NCBI RefSeq assembly: GCF_008711285.1
Contig: NZ_VXDC01000001.1
Span: 767,454 to 831,453 of the forward strand
Source: Roseibium aquae
GTDB lineage: Bacteria; Pseudomonadota; Alphaproteobacteria; Rhizobiales; Stappiaceae
DNA length: 64,000 nt
Direction of reading: 5' to 3'
The notes under the pieces are model-generated. The model was not told where the DNA came from, made no database searches, and saw only the letters and a program-made list of their open reading frames with translations. Of the stretch, positions 26,838 through 36,819 are shown piece after piece. A program made the translations under genes and the position numbers. How positions within the stretch are numbered: position 1 is the stretch's first letter; each line of letters begins with the position of its first letter.

Positions 26838-28504
26838 GTTTTCCGGTTTCCGCCGATTTCGTCGAGAAGTTTCGCCATTTCTTCCTCGATCGGATTGCGT
26901 TCGATGGGGCTGTTTGCCGGATGCGCGGATGGCCGGTCATTTTCCATTTTGATTGCCGGGGCAGCGGCGGTTTCCTTGTTTCCGTGAATGGGTGTGACGG
27001 TCCGGTCCGGAACGGGCCTTGCGACGGCTGGCGCGACGTCCGGCGCGGTTTCCTGGGCTTGGGATGGATCGTCCTGCATCACCGTGGATAGCGCCGGAGC
27101 CGGCTCTGCTGTGTCATCGGACGGGTGCCGGGTCGCCGGACCGCCGGACGCATTCGGCTTCGCCGCCTCGGTTTCCGCAGTCGCCGGACTGCCGTCTGGC
27201 AGAGAGCTTTCAATGGAGCGCATAGCCGGTTCCTGCCCGGTCTTTGGGGGGATCGGCGCAGCATCAGGGCTCTCAAGCCCGCCTGCGGCAGGGTCCGTGG
27301 TTCCGGCGGCCGACGGGATCTGCGGCTCGGGGGATCTGCGTGTGCCGCCCATCAAACCCGGCTCGACCCTCGTGAGCGGCCTGGGTGTGTCCGCGTGTGC
27401 GGCAGGTGCGCCGTTCTTCGGCGGCTGGTGCGTGTCGCCCGCTTCCGGCGGTGTCGTTTGAGCCTTGGCGAGAGGGCTGAACAATGCCGTTCTTGCCTTT
27501 GCGGCCGGTCCCGAGGCTGGCGGCGTGATTGTGTGCCGCGCGGCGCTCTCCAGCGCTGAAGACGCTCTGGCAATGGGACGGGTCAGGGCATCCACGAGAC
27601 CAGGTCGCGCACGGGCGGGGTCAGGTGTTTTTTGCGGCTCCACGGTTCTGCTGGTTGCTGGAGATGGGGCCGCCGGCCGATCGGACGGCGAAGGGATCTG
27701 ACCAGGCGCACCTGCCGTTTGAGACGGGGGGGCGTCCGCCCTGTGCCCGCTCTCCTCTTGCCTTTCTTCCCCTTCGGCAAATTGATCCCCGGCAGGCGGG
27801 ACAGCACGCAGATGCGACCTGGCTCTGCTGTTTTCCAAGGCAGCCTGCGGCTTGGCGGGCGGCTCCTGTGAAGACAGGGACGGCCGGTTCAGTTTGCCGA
27901 AGGAGCCGGCGGCCGACTTGATCAGGGAACTTGCAGCCCGTGCCGCTTTGCCGGTGTTCCAGGCCGGTTCGCTTTCGCGGGTGTCTGGTTGCGCTCGTCC
28001 GGCGTCTGGGAGTTGCGGCTGCGGTGCGGCGGAAACGTCCGGTTCCGGTCCGGGTCGAGCGGCTTGGGCCGTTTCCGGTGCAGGCACCCGTGGTGCCGGG
28101 GGGACGGATACCGGCTCATCCATCGCCGGCACCGCCGGCGGTAGCGCCGCTGCGGGAAAGGTCCGTTGCGGGGCCGCCGGTTGCGCGGTGGCGGCGAGGG
28201 GGGCTCCTCGCACGATGCCCTGTTCCACGACAATGTCCGAGGTCCCGCCGATCAGTATCAGGTGTTCGACATTGTCGCGCCGGACCAGCACCAACCTGCG
28301 GCGGGTGTCGATGGTGGCGGCGTCCATGATGGCGATGCGCGGTTGCCGGCCGCGCGGGCTTGCGATGGAGCCCCCGGTGAGCCGTTTGAGAATGAAAATG
28401 AACAGAGCGAACAGGACAAGGACGACAACCAGCGAAATTCCAAAGGCCAGGGCTCTGGCAATCTCGTCGGTGAAGCCGAAGGTGCTTTCGATCCAGTTGT
28501 ACAT
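26834..28504 (-). CDS. fliO: FliO, flagellar export protein with very long disordered tail
   Basis: FliO helps assemble the FliP ring. The start at 28504 ([20 protein letters not shown]) is preferred because AGAGGACGGC precedes it; an ATG 15 nt upstream is the alternative. One membrane segment ([20 protein letters not shown]) is followed by the FliO beta domain ([40 protein letters not shown]). The remaining 400 or so residues are Pro/Ala/Glu-rich and low complexity, making it about 556 residues against roughly 100-150 in classical FliO. Some alphaproteobacterial FliO proteins also carry tails, but this one looks extreme. Confidence 0.85.
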   Translation of the reverse strand: MYNWIESTFGFTDEIARALAFGISLVVVLVLFALFIFILKRLTGGSIASPRGRQPRIAIMDAATIDTRRRLVLVRRDNVEHLILIGGTSDIVVEQGIVRGAPLAATAQPAAPQRTFPAAALPPAVPAMDEPVSVPPAPRVPAPETAQAARPGPEPDVSAAPQPQLPDAGRAQPDTRESEPAWNTGKAARAASSLIKSAAGSFGKLNRPSLSSQEPPAKPQAALENSRARSHLRAVPPAGDQFAEGEERQEESGHRADAPPSQTAGAPGQIPSPSDRPAAPSPATSRTVEPQKTPDPARARPGLVDALTRPIARASSALESAARHTITPPASGPAAKARTALFSPLAKAQTTPPEAGDTHQPPKNGAPAAHADTPRPLTRVEPGLMGGTRRSPEPQIPSAAGTTDPAAGGLESPDAAPIPPKTGQEPAMRSIESSLPDGSPATAETEAAKPNASGGPATRHPSDDTAEPAPALSTVMQDDPSQAQETAPDVAPAVARPVPDRTVTPIHGNKETAAAPAIKMENDRPSAHPANSPIERNPIEEEMAKLLDEIGGNRKT

Positions 28505-28716
28505 GCCGTCCTCTTCCATACGAGCGCACTTTTGAGGTGAAATGCCTGGCGCGATTTTCTGCTACGCCGCTGCGGGCGAATCTGTTCTGATCCCAAAGTT
28601 AACAGAGGGAGGCAATTTCTGCCTGCCGAGCTCGGGGATATCCTCGCAAAATGCAAAGCAACAGGGCGACTTTCCCCGGAAATCTGTGGTCAAAGGTTTC
28701 GAGGCGTTAATCATCG

Positions 28717-28733
28717 TTAACCAATCGTTAACC
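28717..28733 (+). promoter_or_regulatory. CtrA-like binding motif before flgB (and fliO)
   Basis: TTAACCAATCGTTAACC is an exact TTAA-N7-TTAA. A further TTAA lies at 28707. The 16 bases 28718-28733 are identical to those before fliL. The site is 48 nt before the flgB GTG start and lies between the divergent fliO and flgB genes. Confidence 0.7.
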
Positions 28734-28781
28734 TTTAGGGCGGCAATGTTTGCCTAACGCGTTAACCAGATGGAGGGTCCC

Positions 28782-29186
28782 GTGGCGATCTCCGACATCC
28801 CGCTGTTTCAGGCCTTGAAGTCGAAAATGCAGTGGCATCAGGTCCGGCAGGGTGTGCTTGCCGAAAATGTCGCCAACGCGGACTCACCGCGGTATCGCGC
28901 GAAGGAAGTCGAGCCCTACAGCTTCGAGGACCATATCGGCCGGCAGTCGTTCGGTTTGCAGACCGTCGTCACCAATCAGGGGCATGTGACCGGGATGATG
29001 CAGGCCGCCCCAGGGGCCGAGGTCGACAAAAAGGACATGTTCGAGGTGACGCCGAACGGAAACAACGTGGTGCTTGAAGAGCAGATGATGAAAGTCACGC
29101 AGAACCAGATGGATTTTCAGGCCGCCACGACCCTTTACTCGCGCGGCCTCGGCCTGATCCGGACCGCTTTGGGGCGGTCTGGCTAA
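28782..29186 (+). CDS. flgB: FlgB, proximal rod protein
   Basis: Proximal rod subunit. GTG 28782 is preferred as start because GGAGGG lies 5 nt upstream and gives MAISDIPLFQALKSKMQWHQ; an ATG at 28770 has no ribosome site. Signature stretches are RQGVLAENVANADSPRYRAK and the C-terminal LEEQMMKVTQNQMDFQAATT. About 134 residues. It heads flgB-flgC-fliE-fliQ-fliR-flhB, a rod-export gate operon typical of Rhizobiales, with a CtrA-like site in the promoter. Confidence 0.95.
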   Translation: MAISDIPLFQALKSKMQWHQVRQGVLAENVANADSPRYRAKEVEPYSFEDHIGRQSFGLQTVVTNQGHVTGMMQAAPGAEVDKKDMFEVTPNGNNVVLEEQMMKVTQNQMDFQAATTLYSRGLGLIRTALGRSG

Positions 29187-29220
29187 ACCGCCTAACTCAT
29201 TCCGGCACTGGAGCCCTGAC

Positions 29221-29631
29221 ATGGACATGATCAAATCGCTTTTTATCTCCGCATCGGGCCTGAAGGCTCAAAACGGGCGGATGCGGGTGATTGCGGAAAA
29301 CATCGCTAACGCCGATTCCACCGCGAAGGAGCCCGGCGGCGAGCCATACCGGCGCAAGATACCGACCTTCCAGTCCCATTTTGATCGGGAACTGGGCGCC
29401 GAGGTCGTCGAGCTTGGCCGCATTTCGGAAGATCGGTCCGCCTTTGAGGAGCGCTACATGCCCGGCCATCCGGCCGCCAATGCGCAAGGCTATGTGCTTG
29501 AGCCCAATGTCAACACGCTGATTGAGACCACCGACATGCGCGAGGCGCAGCGGTCCTATGAGGCGAACCTCAACGTCATCGAATCGACCCGCCGGATGCT
29601 GCAACGGACCATCGATATCCTGCGGGGCTGA
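29221..29631 (+). CDS. flgC: FlgC, proximal rod protein
   Basis: 136 residues. SLFISASGLKAQNGRMRVIA, ENIANADSTAKEPGGEPYRR and the C-terminal MREAQRSYEANLNVIESTRR are the FlgC signature. The start follows TGGAG. It lies 34 nt after flgB. Confidence 0.95.
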   Translation: MDMIKSLFISASGLKAQNGRMRVIAENIANADSTAKEPGGEPYRRKIPTFQSHFDRELGAEVVELGRISEDRSAFEERYMPGHPAANAQGYVLEPNVNTLIETTDMREAQRSYEANLNVIESTRRMLQRTIDILRG

Positions 29632-29665
29632 AGCCCCCGGTTTTGAAAGCTAAAGGACCATAGCC

Positions 29666-29977
29666 ATGGCCAGCCCATTGATTGCAAACAACGCCTACCA
29701 GTCGGCCGCGCAACTGGCGCGGCAGATCGGTCAAAACGAGCCGGCAAGTCCGGCGACTGAGGTTGATTTCGGCCAGATGGTGGCAGACGCCGTCGGTTCT
29801 GTCGTCGAATCCGGCCGCGTGGCGGACCAGAAGGCGATCGGAATGGTGGAAGGCAAGACCGATGTCGTGGATGTCGTGACCGCGATTGCCGAAACCGAGG
29901 TTGCGCTTGAAACCATGGTGTCCGTCCGGGACCGGGTGATCTCCGCCTATGAAGAAATCATGCGCATGCCGATCTGA
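29666..29977 (+). CDS. fliE: FliE, MS ring-rod junction protein
   Basis: 103 residues. The C-terminal region (VTAIAETEVALETMVSVRDR, VISAYEEIMRMPI) is the typical FliE signature. The N-terminus is Ala/Gln-rich. The ATG is preceded by AAAGGA. It lies 34 nt after flgC. Confidence 0.92.
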   Translation: MASPLIANNAYQSAAQLARQIGQNEPASPATEVDFGQMVADAVGSVVESGRVADQKAIGMVEGKTDVVDVVTAIAETEVALETMVSVRDRVISAYEEIMRMPI

Positions 29978-30036
29978 TTCGTCGCGAACGCATGGGGCGC
30001 GGGCAGTTGGCGCGCGCCAATACAAGGAGGCAGGTG

Positions 30037-30303
30037 ATGACAGGTGGCGAAGTCCTCGATATCGCCCGTGAAGGTGTTTGGGTCATGATTCTGGTGTCAG
30101 CGCCGGCCATGCTGATCGGTCTGGCCGTTGGTCTGGTGATCGCCCTGATCCAGGCGCTGACCCAGGTTCAGGAAATGACCTTGGTCTTCGTGCCCAAGAT
30201 CATTGCCATTTTCGTCACGCTTGTGGTCGCACTGCCCTTCATGAGCCAGCAGCTTGAGATGTTCATGGCGCGGGTCGCCGAGCTCATCCTGGCGACATCC
30301 TAG
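30037..30303 (+). CDS. fliQ: FliQ, flagellar export gate protein
   Basis: 88 residues with two membrane helices: EGVWVMILVSAPAMLIGLAV and PKIIAIFVTLVVALPFMSQQ, with the linking ALIQALTQVQEMTLVFVPK motif. The start at 30037 has AAGGAGG just upstream; a longer in-frame extension is rejected. FliR follows 10 nt later. Confidence 0.95.
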   Translation: MTGGEVLDIAREGVWVMILVSAPAMLIGLAVGLVIALIQALTQVQEMTLVFVPKIIAIFVTLVVALPFMSQQLEMFMARVAELILATS

Positions 30304-30313
30304 CGGGCTCTTG

Positions 30314-31087
30314 ATGACGATCGAAGCCGATTTCCTTCCGCAAGTCGTGGCCATCTTCATGCTCATGTTCGCCCGTTTGGGCACATTGCTCATGTTGTTG
30401 CCCGCGCTTGGCGAGAGTACGATCCCAACCCGGTTTCGATTGACGATTGCCCTGGCATTGACCCTGGTTCTCTATCCCGTCGGCGCGCCGCTCTACCCGG
30501 ACAATCTCACCGAAAATATGCCTCGTCTTCTGCTGTTCATGGGCAACGAAATCATCATCGGGCTTGCAGTCGGGCTTTGCGCCAGGCTCATCACGACGGC
30601 GCTGCAGACCGCGGGTGTCATCATGGCCAGCCAATCGGGTCTTGCCTTCGCGCTGGGCACGGATGTCAGCAATTTCGGACAGCAGGGCGCTCTGTTCGGC
30701 AACTACATGTCAATCGTCGGCATCACCTTGGTGTTCGTCACCGACACCCATTACCTGGTGATCGCGGCGCTTCACGACAGTTTTACGCTTTTTCCGCCTG
30801 GCCAAATCGTGCCGGTGGGGGACTTTGCGCAAATCGCCACCGAGACGGTGGCCAATGTTTTCTCGGTCGCAACGCGCATGAGCGCGCCCTTCATCGTGGT
30901 CGGCATCGTGTTTTATTTCGGTCTCGGGCTTTTGAACAAGCTGATGCCGCAAATGCAGATCTTCTTCATCGCGATGCCGGTGAACATCGTTCTCGGCTTC
31001 CTGCTGCTGATGCTCCTCATCGGCACGCTGATGACCTTCTACCTGGACCATTTCCAGCAATCGCTGGGACGGTTCATCGCCGGATAG
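30314..31087 (+). CDS. fliR: FliR, flagellar export gate protein
   Basis: 257 residues with six membrane helices. FARLGTLLMLLPALGESTIP, RFRLTIALALTLVLYPVGAP, EIIIGLAVGLCARLITTALQ and GVIMASQSGLAFALGTDVSN are FliR signatures. The start is ATG 30314 (MTIEADFLPQVVAIF); an in-frame extension overlapping fliQ is rejected. FlhB starts 9 nt after the stop. Confidence 0.95.
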   Translation: MTIEADFLPQVVAIFMLMFARLGTLLMLLPALGESTIPTRFRLTIALALTLVLYPVGAPLYPDNLTENMPRLLLFMGNEIIIGLAVGLCARLITTALQTAGVIMASQSGLAFALGTDVSNFGQQGALFGNYMSIVGITLVFVTDTHYLVIAALHDSFTLFPPGQIVPVGDFAQIATETVANVFSVATRMSAPFIVVGIVFYFGLGLLNKLMPQMQIFFIAMPVNIVLGFLLLMLLIGTLMTFYLDHFQQSLGRFIAG

Positions 31088-31096
31088 GAGGGCGAA

Positions 31097-32176
31097 ATGG
31101 CGGATGAAACCGACGAGTCGGAAAAAACGGAAGACCCCACTCAGAAGCGCCTCAGGGAGGCGCATGAAAAGGGGGACGTCGCCAAGTCGCAGGACGTCAG
31201 CACATGGTTCATACTGGCGGGCAGCACGATCCTGATTGCCCTGTTCGCGCCCGCGATGACCGCCGCTTTGGGGAGCCACCTGAAGGGCTTTATCATGCAC
31301 GCGCATCAGATCCCGGTGGACGGGTTCGCGCTCAAGGCGCTTTGGCGTGACACCGGCCAATCCCTGGCCCTGATTATCGGACTTCCCCTCTTGACCCTGG
31401 TCGTTATGGCCGTGGCCGGCAACATGATGCAGCATCAACTGCTGTTCACGACGGAAACGATCAAGCCGAAACTCTCGAAGATTTCGCCCATTTCCGGCTT
31501 CAAGCGCTTGTTTTCCTCCGAAAGCCTGGTGAATTTCGCAAAGGGCGTTGTGAAGATCGGGCTGGTTTCGGCGCTCATGGTGGCGATCTTGCTGCCCCAT
31601 CGCGATGAAGCGGACATCCTGATCTTTGCCGACCCCAGCATTCTGCTTGAAGAAGCCCGTATTCTGGTCCTGCAACTGATGGCAGCGGTGATGGCGTTCA
31701 TGACCGTGGTGGCGGCTATCGATTTCGCCTACCAGAAGCACAAGTGGTTCAAGAAGCAGAAAATGTCGCTTCGGGAAGTCAAGGAAGAATTCAAGCAGAC
31801 CGAAGGGGACCCGCTGATCAAGGGGAAAATCCGCCAGCTGCGCATGGAGCGTGCGCGCAAACGGATGATGTCCGCCGTGCCTTCGGCGACCGTGGTTGTC
31901 ACCAACCCGACACACTATGCGGTGGCACTGAAATACGAGCAGGGAATGGCCGCTCCCCTTTGCGTGGCGAAGGGCCTGGACGCTGTTGCCCTGAAGATCC
32001 GGCAGGTGGCCAGGGAGCATGAGGTGCCGGTGGTGGAAAATCCGCCTCTGGCCCGCGCCCTTTATGCAAGCGTGGAACTCGATCAGGAAATCCCCGAAGA
32101 CCATTACAAGGCCGTCGCCGAGGTGATCGGCTTCGTGTTCCGCATGCGAAACCGCGCGGCATGGCGCGCTGGGTAA
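31097..32176 (+). CDS. flhB: FlhB, export specificity switch
   Basis: Inner-membrane export protein that switches substrates from rod/hook to filament. 359 residues with four membrane helices and the autocleavage motif NPTH at residues 270-273 (VVVTNPTHYAVALKYEQ). N-terminal DPTQKRLREAHEKGDVAKSQ is typical. The start follows AGGAGG just after the fliR stop. Confidence 0.97.
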   Translation: MADETDESEKTEDPTQKRLREAHEKGDVAKSQDVSTWFILAGSTILIALFAPAMTAALGSHLKGFIMHAHQIPVDGFALKALWRDTGQSLALIIGLPLLTLVVMAVAGNMMQHQLLFTTETIKPKLSKISPISGFKRLFSSESLVNFAKGVVKIGLVSALMVAILLPHRDEADILIFADPSILLEEARILVLQLMAAVMAFMTVVAAIDFAYQKHKWFKKQKMSLREVKEEFKQTEGDPLIKGKIRQLRMERARKRMMSAVPSATVVVTNPTHYAVALKYEQGMAAPLCVAKGLDAVALKIRQVAREHEVPVVENPPLARALYASVELDQEIPEDHYKAVAEVIGFVFRMRNRAAWRAG

Positions 32177-32301
32177 GGTGGGCCAATGATCTTCCCGTGC
32201 AAAGAGGCACTGACCGGTGGTGTTGACGTTGTTTTTGTCCGATCGCGGCAGAATGCTGGTGAGGTGGCTGTCGAACGATTCGGGCCAGGGAGTGACATTC
32301 G

Positions 32302-34860
32302 ATGAGTGATTATGACGGGACCTCGAGCGCGCCGCTCATCGACCGGCCCGAGCGGACCGGTAATCTGTGGCTTCTCATCGGCCTGGTGTTCGCTCTGCTC
32401 GGCGCGGCCGCATCGTTTGCCTTCATGGAAAAAGCGGAAGCCCAGCCCTTCGTGCTGGGTATGCTCGGCATTCTTGCCGTTGTCGGCGTGTTTTGCCTGT
32501 TTGCCGGCGCCATCGGCTTCCTGCGAGTGTCCGGGCGGGCAAGCGAAGCTAATCCGGTAGCCGCCTCCTTTCTGGCCGGCCTTGACGATGGGGTTCTGGT
32601 CACCGATCCGGAGGGGCGGCTTGTTTACGCCAATCAAGCTTATGCCGATATCACGGGTGCCGAGGACGCCGCCGATATCCGGGTCGTCGAACGCGTCTTT
32701 TCAAGCGACCCGGATGCCGCCGACGCCATCTACCGCCTGTCCCAGGCCATGCGGGAGGGCCGTCGGGCCCAGGAAGAAATCCGCATGCCGTTCCCGCTTG
32801 GCAAACAGGAGGGGGCCCCGAGATGGTATCGCGTCGCGATCCGTCCGCTGGTGATTGCGCCGGCCGGGCGTGAAAAGCAGCAGCACCGTCTGTCCGTCTG
32901 GCAGCTTGCCGATATCACCCGGGATCGCGCGGACCAGGAAAACTCGTTTCAGGAACTCCAGCGGGTCATCAATTTTCTTGACCATGCACCGGCGGGGTTC
33001 CTGTCCTGCGACGGCGACGGACAGCTTGTTTATCTGAACGCCACCCTGGCGGATTGGCTGGGCTATGACCTCGCCCAGTTCGAAGTTGGCGATCTTGCCT
33101 TGTTCGACATCGTGCGCGGCGACGGCTCGGAATTGATCTTGTCGGTGAAGGGACAGGCGGGAGAGGTCAAGAGCCACACGTTCGATCTGGATTTCGTTAC
33201 CCGGTCGGGCCGCGGCTTGCCGGTGCGTTTGCTCCACCGGGTCCCGTTCGGTGAGAACGGTACCCCGGGCGACAGCCGCACTCTCGTGTTGAACCGTTCG
33301 CGCGGCGAGGAGGCCTCGGAAGCCTTGCGTGCGGCGGAGGTCCGGTTTGCCCGCTTCTTCAACAACACGCCCATCGCGATTGCCTCTCTCGATACTGAGG
33401 GCCGGGTGCTGCGCACCAATGCACCTTTCCTGAAGCTGTTCGGTGCCGTCGATACGAGCGACGAGGGATCCAAACTCCAGGATTATGTGGCCGATAGTGG
33501 CCGGGAAGACCTTTCGAAGGCTCTGTCGGCCGCATCCAACGGCATTACCGAGATTGCGCCGATCGATATCCCGCTCCACGAGGGCACCGAGCCCCGTTCG
33601 GCAACGTTTTACGTCTCGGCCGTCCAGGAAGGGGAAGGCGACGGGGAAGCGGCGATCGTCTATGCTCTGGAGACCACCCAGCAGCGGGCGCTTGAGGCGC
33701 AGTTCGCCCAAAGCCAGAAGATGCAGGCCATCGGCCAGCTGGCTGGAGGCGTCGCCCACGATTTCAACAATGTTCTGACCGCTATCATCGGATTTTCGGA
33801 TCTCCTGCTTGCAAGCCACCGGCCGACCGACCCGTCCTTTCAGGACATCATGAACATCAAGCAGAACGCCAATCGCGCGGCGGGGCTGGTGCGCCAGCTG
33901 CTTGCCTTTTCCCGCCGGCAGACCTTGCGCCCCCAGAAAGTCTACCTGAACGACGTTCTGGCCGATCTGTCGATTCTGCTCGACCGGCTGCTGGGCGAAA
34001 AGGTGGAGTTGCAGGTCGTTCACGGCCGGGACCTTTGGCCGGTCATGGCCGATCTGAACCAGCTTGAGCAGGTGATCGTGAATCTGGCGGTCAACGCCGG
34101 CGACGCGATGAGTGATGGCGGGCGTCTGATCATCCGCACCACCAACGTGTCGGAGGACGCCTCCACCAAGTACGACAACACGCGCGGCATGCCGCCGGGC
34201 GAATATACCTTGATCGAGGTTGAAGATACGGGGCACGGGATTCCCGCCAATATCATGGAGAAGATTTTCGACCCGTTTTTCTCTACCAAGGAAGTGGGAA
34301 AGGGGACCGGGCTCGGGCTTTCCACGGTCTATGGCATTGTCAAGCAGACCGGCGGTTTCATTTTCTGCACCAGTGAAGTGGGGCAGGGGACGGTTTTCCG
34401 CATCTTCCTTCCGCGTCATATCCCCGACGTCGAAGAGGTCAAACCACCGGTTTCCGAGGCCGAGCGGGAAAAGGTCGCGGATCTGACCGGGTCGGCATCG
34501 ATCCTGCTGGTGGAGGACGAGGAAGCGGTGCGCGCCTTCGCCGCCCGGGCTCTGGCCTCCCGTGGATACCAGGTCCACGAGGCGGGCTCGGGCACGGAAG
34601 CGCTGGAGGTGATGGAGGAGACCGGCGGCAATATCGATCTCGTTGTCTCCGATGTGGTCATGCCCGAAATGGATGGCCCCTCGCTGCTCGTGGAATTGCG
34701 CAAGACGCGGCCCGATCTCAAGATCATTTTCGTCTCGGGCTATGCGGAAGACGCGTTTGAGGAAAATCTGCCGGAGGACGAAAAATTCTTCTTCCTGCCC
34801 AAACCCTTCACCCTCAAGCAACTGGCGACGACGGTGAAGGAAGTGCTTGAAAGCTCATGA
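32302..34860 (+). CDS. cckA: CckA-type hybrid sensor histidine kinase
   Basis: Top kinase of the CckA-ChpT-CtrA phosphorelay that controls the cell cycle and flagellar genes. 852 residues: two membrane helices (about 22-42 and 50-74), three PAS-like regions (about 85-460), HisKA with the phospho-acceptor His near 486 ([20 protein letters not shown]), HATPase ([37 protein letters not shown]) and a C-terminal receiver with Asp near 784 ([17 protein letters not shown]). It lies 125 nt after flhB, the usual cckA position in Rhizobiales. Confidence 0.92.
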   Translation: MSDYDGTSSAPLIDRPERTGNLWLLIGLVFALLGAAASFAFMEKAEAQPFVLGMLGILAVVGVFCLFAGAIGFLRVSGRASEANPVAASFLAGLDDGVLVTDPEGRLVYANQAYADITGAEDAADIRVVERVFSSDPDAADAIYRLSQAMREGRRAQEEIRMPFPLGKQEGAPRWYRVAIRPLVIAPAGREKQQHRLSVWQLADITRDRADQENSFQELQRVINFLDHAPAGFLSCDGDGQLVYLNATLADWLGYDLAQFEVGDLALFDIVRGDGSELILSVKGQAGEVKSHTFDLDFVTRSGRGLPVRLLHRVPFGENGTPGDSRTLVLNRSRGEEASEALRAAEVRFARFFNNTPIAIASLDTEGRVLRTNAPFLKLFGAVDTSDEGSKLQDYVADSGREDLSKALSAASNGITEIAPIDIPLHEGTEPRSATFYVSAVQEGEGDGEAAIVYALETTQQRALEAQFAQSQKMQAIGQLAGGVAHDFNNVLTAIIGFSDLLLASHRPTDPSFQDIMNIKQNANRAAGLVRQLLAFSRRQTLRPQKVYLNDVLADLSILLDRLLGEKVELQVVHGRDLWPVMADLNQLEQVIVNLAVNAGDAMSDGGRLIIRTTNVSEDASTKYDNTRGMPPGEYTLIEVEDTGHGIPANIMEKIFDPFFSTKEVGKGTGLGLSTVYGIVKQTGGFIFCTSEVGQGTVFRIFLPRHIPDVEEVKPPVSEAEREKVADLTGSASILLVEDEEAVRAFAARALASRGYQVHEAGSGTEALEVMEETGGNIDLVVSDVVMPEMDGPSLLVELRKTRPDLKIIFVSGYAEDAFEENLPEDEKFFFLPKPFTLKQLATTVKEVLESS

Positions 34861-34915
34861 TGTGCCAGGCCAATGGCGCGCCCGCGTGAAAGCATGGTGT
34901 CGGCAGCCTCCTGTC

Positions 34916-35512
34916 TCATGAGGGGTCAAACAAGCCAGACATGAGGACCGCGGTCGCGTGTTCGTAGGTTTCGCGGTCTTCTCCATTGGCGATCGCAAGG
35001 GCTGCCCGGTCAAAGGCTGCGGACAAGAGGTCTGACAAGGGGGCTATCGGGGCATCTGCGAGTAAACCGGCAGCTTGGGCGTGCCGTAGGGCTTCGGTAA
35101 GCGTGCCTCCTCCGGTTTTCAGGTCAATATCTCGCATGACCTCAACCCCAAGAACGGCGGGGCCTTCCAACAGGAGAAGCTGTGCCCGTCCGGGGGTCTG
35201 CATGGCTTTGAAGTAGGCTTTCGCGCCGGACAGAAATGCCTCCAGGGGGCTTCTTTCTGCGCCTGCGGTCTGCCGGATGTCCTCGGCAACGGTCTGTGCT
35301 TCTGCTTCCACCACCGCGCGCAGCAGCGCGGCCTTGTCCTCAAAGTGATGATAAAGAGCTCCACGCGTCACATTTGCGGCTTTGACGATGTCTGGCGTGC
35401 TGGTGTCCGCGTAGCCGTTTTCAGAGAAAAGCAATCTTGCCGCGGTCAGTAGGGCCGCGCGGGTATCCGCCCTTCGGTCGGCTTGGGATCGGCGTCGTGT
35501 TTCTTCTTGCAT
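34916..35512 (-). CDS. TetR-family transcriptional regulator
   Basis: About 198 residues from ATG 35512. N-terminal HTH: RAALLTAARLLFSENGYADT followed by STPDIVKAANVTRGALYHHF. The rest is the helical ligand-binding domain. A perfect 17-bp palindrome (ATACATAC-G-GTATGTAT) at 35544-35560 and a related one over the start codon (35511-35527) are probable operators, pointing to autorepression and control of the divergent VOC gene. The in-frame extension upstream would cross the operators and is rejected. Confidence 0.9.
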   Translation of the reverse strand: MQEETRRRSQADRRADTRAALLTAARLLFSENGYADTSTPDIVKAANVTRGALYHHFEDKAALLRAVVEAEAQTVAEDIRQTAGAERSPLEAFLSGAKAYFKAMQTPGRAQLLLLEGPAVLGVEVMRDIDLKTGGGTLTEALRHAQAAGLLADAPIAPLSDLLSAAFDRAALAIANGEDRETYEHATAVLMSGLFDPS

Positions 35513-35527
35513 ACATGCGGCCTGTAT
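35511..35527. promoter_or_regulatory. Putative TetR operator 2
   Basis: ATACATGCGGCCTGTAT, an imperfect palindrome with ATACA/TGTAT arms that overlaps the tetR start codon. Same arms as operator 1. Confidence 0.55.
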
Positions 35528-35543
35528 GTTTATGTTCTTTAAC

Positions 35544-35560
35544 ATACATACGGTATGTAT
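35544..35560. promoter_or_regulatory. Putative TetR operator 1
   Basis: ATACATACGGTATGTAT: perfect 8-bp arms around a central G, in the tetR/VOC intergenic region. Typical of a TetR dimer site. Confidence 0.65.
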
Positions 35561-35668
35561 TTTAAATGGATCCGGCAAGTGCAACCCCCCATGACCTTTC
35601 AAACCGTCACCCGAGGCTCGTGTGAAAGGTCAATGTTGGCATGGCGCAAAAGGCAGAAAGGTGTCGAA

Positions 35669-36097
35669 ATGAAATGCTCACAGTACTATCCGGTTATCAT
35701 GACCGACCGTGTCCCGCAGACCGCACGATTTTTCATCGATCACTTCCGATTTCAGAAAGCCTTTGAGGCAGACTGGTATGTCCATCTCCAGTCTGTGGAA
35801 GACGACAAGGTGAATTTGGCAATCCTCGACCGGGCGCATGAGACCATCCCTGTGCAAGGACGCGGTCAGGGGGCGGCGGGTCTGATCCTGAATTTCGAAG
35901 TGGAAGATGTCGATGTGATCTATGAAAAGCTCAAGGACGCCGGGCTTCCCATGCTTTTGGAACTGCGCGATGAGCCTTTCGGCCAGCGTCATTTCATCAC
36001 CGAAGACCCGAATGGCGTGCTGATCGACGTGATCAAGCCGATCCCGCCTAGCCCGGAGTTCCTGGCCCAATACGCGCCCGAAGCTCTGCCATCATAG
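35669..36097 (+). CDS. VOC (glyoxalase/bleomycin-resistance) family protein
   Basis: 142 residues from ATG 35669 ([20 protein letters not shown]), with AAAGGTG upstream. The VOC fold shows as paired beta-alpha-beta modules: [40 protein letters not shown] and [16 protein letters not shown], the last being the characteristic D-PNG-x-x-D/E end. The substrate is unknown. Divergent from the TetR gene and probably repressed by it, so induced by a small molecule. Upstream in-frame ATGs (35555, 35591) are weaker starts. Confidence 0.8.
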   Translation: MKCSQYYPVIMTDRVPQTARFFIDHFRFQKAFEADWYVHLQSVEDDKVNLAILDRAHETIPVQGRGQGAAGLILNFEVEDVDVIYEKLKDAGLPMLLELRDEPFGQRHFITEDPNGVLIDVIKPIPPSPEFLAQYAPEALPS

Positions 36098-36198
36098 GGC
36101 AATTCCCGGTCGGGTCGATCGCGGTGTGTGCCAAACTTGTCAGCAGATGCGCCGGACCAGCGCATAAGCCCCCGACCCCGTGAAGGGGCCCGAGGATC

Positions 36199-36693
36199 TC
36201 AACCGGTCAGCATGGGGCAGCCGCTGGCGATCTCCGCCCTGCTCTTGAGGCCCTGCAGGCTTTCCATGGTGTTTGGATTGCCTGGAAGGACAAAGCTCTG
36301 TTCAAGAGCGGTCCTGGCGTTGTTGATAACAGCCAGATCCTGGACCGCCAGCGTGTTGCAGGCCACGCCCGTAAACCGGACCCTGATCCGAATGACCCGG
36401 TTGCCGTTGTCGGAAGGGCCGAATTCGGCGTCGAGCGCGGGGTTTGCTTCCGTGAGGGTGCGCTCCATCACAACCATATTCGGCTGATCCTGAACGACCG
36501 CCGTGCCTCGTTCCGTCGCGCTTTGAACCAGGGCGGCCCGGACTTGTTCCGGGCCGGCCGCGATCCGGACACTTTGGGCACCGGCGGGCACGGTCAGTTC
36601 CGGTTGCTTGGGACCGCTCGCTTGCCGCCCCGTATTCGATTGACAGGCCACAAGGGCGATAGCGGCGGCGATGACTAGAACAGGTCGCATCAT
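36199..36693 (-). CDS. Small lipoprotein of unknown function
   Basis: About 164 residues. The N-terminus MRPVLVIAAAIALVACQSNT has a lipobox LVAC. The mature part is 140 residues with QSVRIAAGPEQVRAALVQSA and a C-terminal NTMESLQGLKSRAEIASGC; no family recognised. The start is ATG 36693 or 36690; a longer upstream frame is rejected for lack of a ribosome site. Both end Cys residues might pair (C in VACNT and SGCPM). Convergent with nothing; it lies downstream of the TelA operon on the same strand. Confidence 0.6.
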   Translation of the reverse strand: MMRPVLVIAAAIALVACQSNTGRQASGPKQPELTVPAGAQSVRIAAGPEQVRAALVQSATERGTAVVQDQPNMVVMERTLTEANPALDAEFGPSDNGNRVIRIRVRFTGVACNTLAVQDLAVINNARTALEQSFVLPGNPNTMESLQGLKSRAEIASGCPMLTG

Positions 36694-36819
36694 GGGAAAG
36701 CGGGCGCTCCTTTGGCCTGGCTCATGGGGTGCGGCAGCAATACGGCACATGCAACACCGCTATCCTTAAAAATGTCCTACACCCGGCGCAACGGGGCGAA
36801 GAGAAAGCAGATTGGACGA

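Noticed and set aside
32701..34821. 706-codon open frame on the minus strand opposite cckA
   Set aside because: It is antisense to a gene with clear motifs, has no ribosome site and no protein pattern; it arises from high GC.
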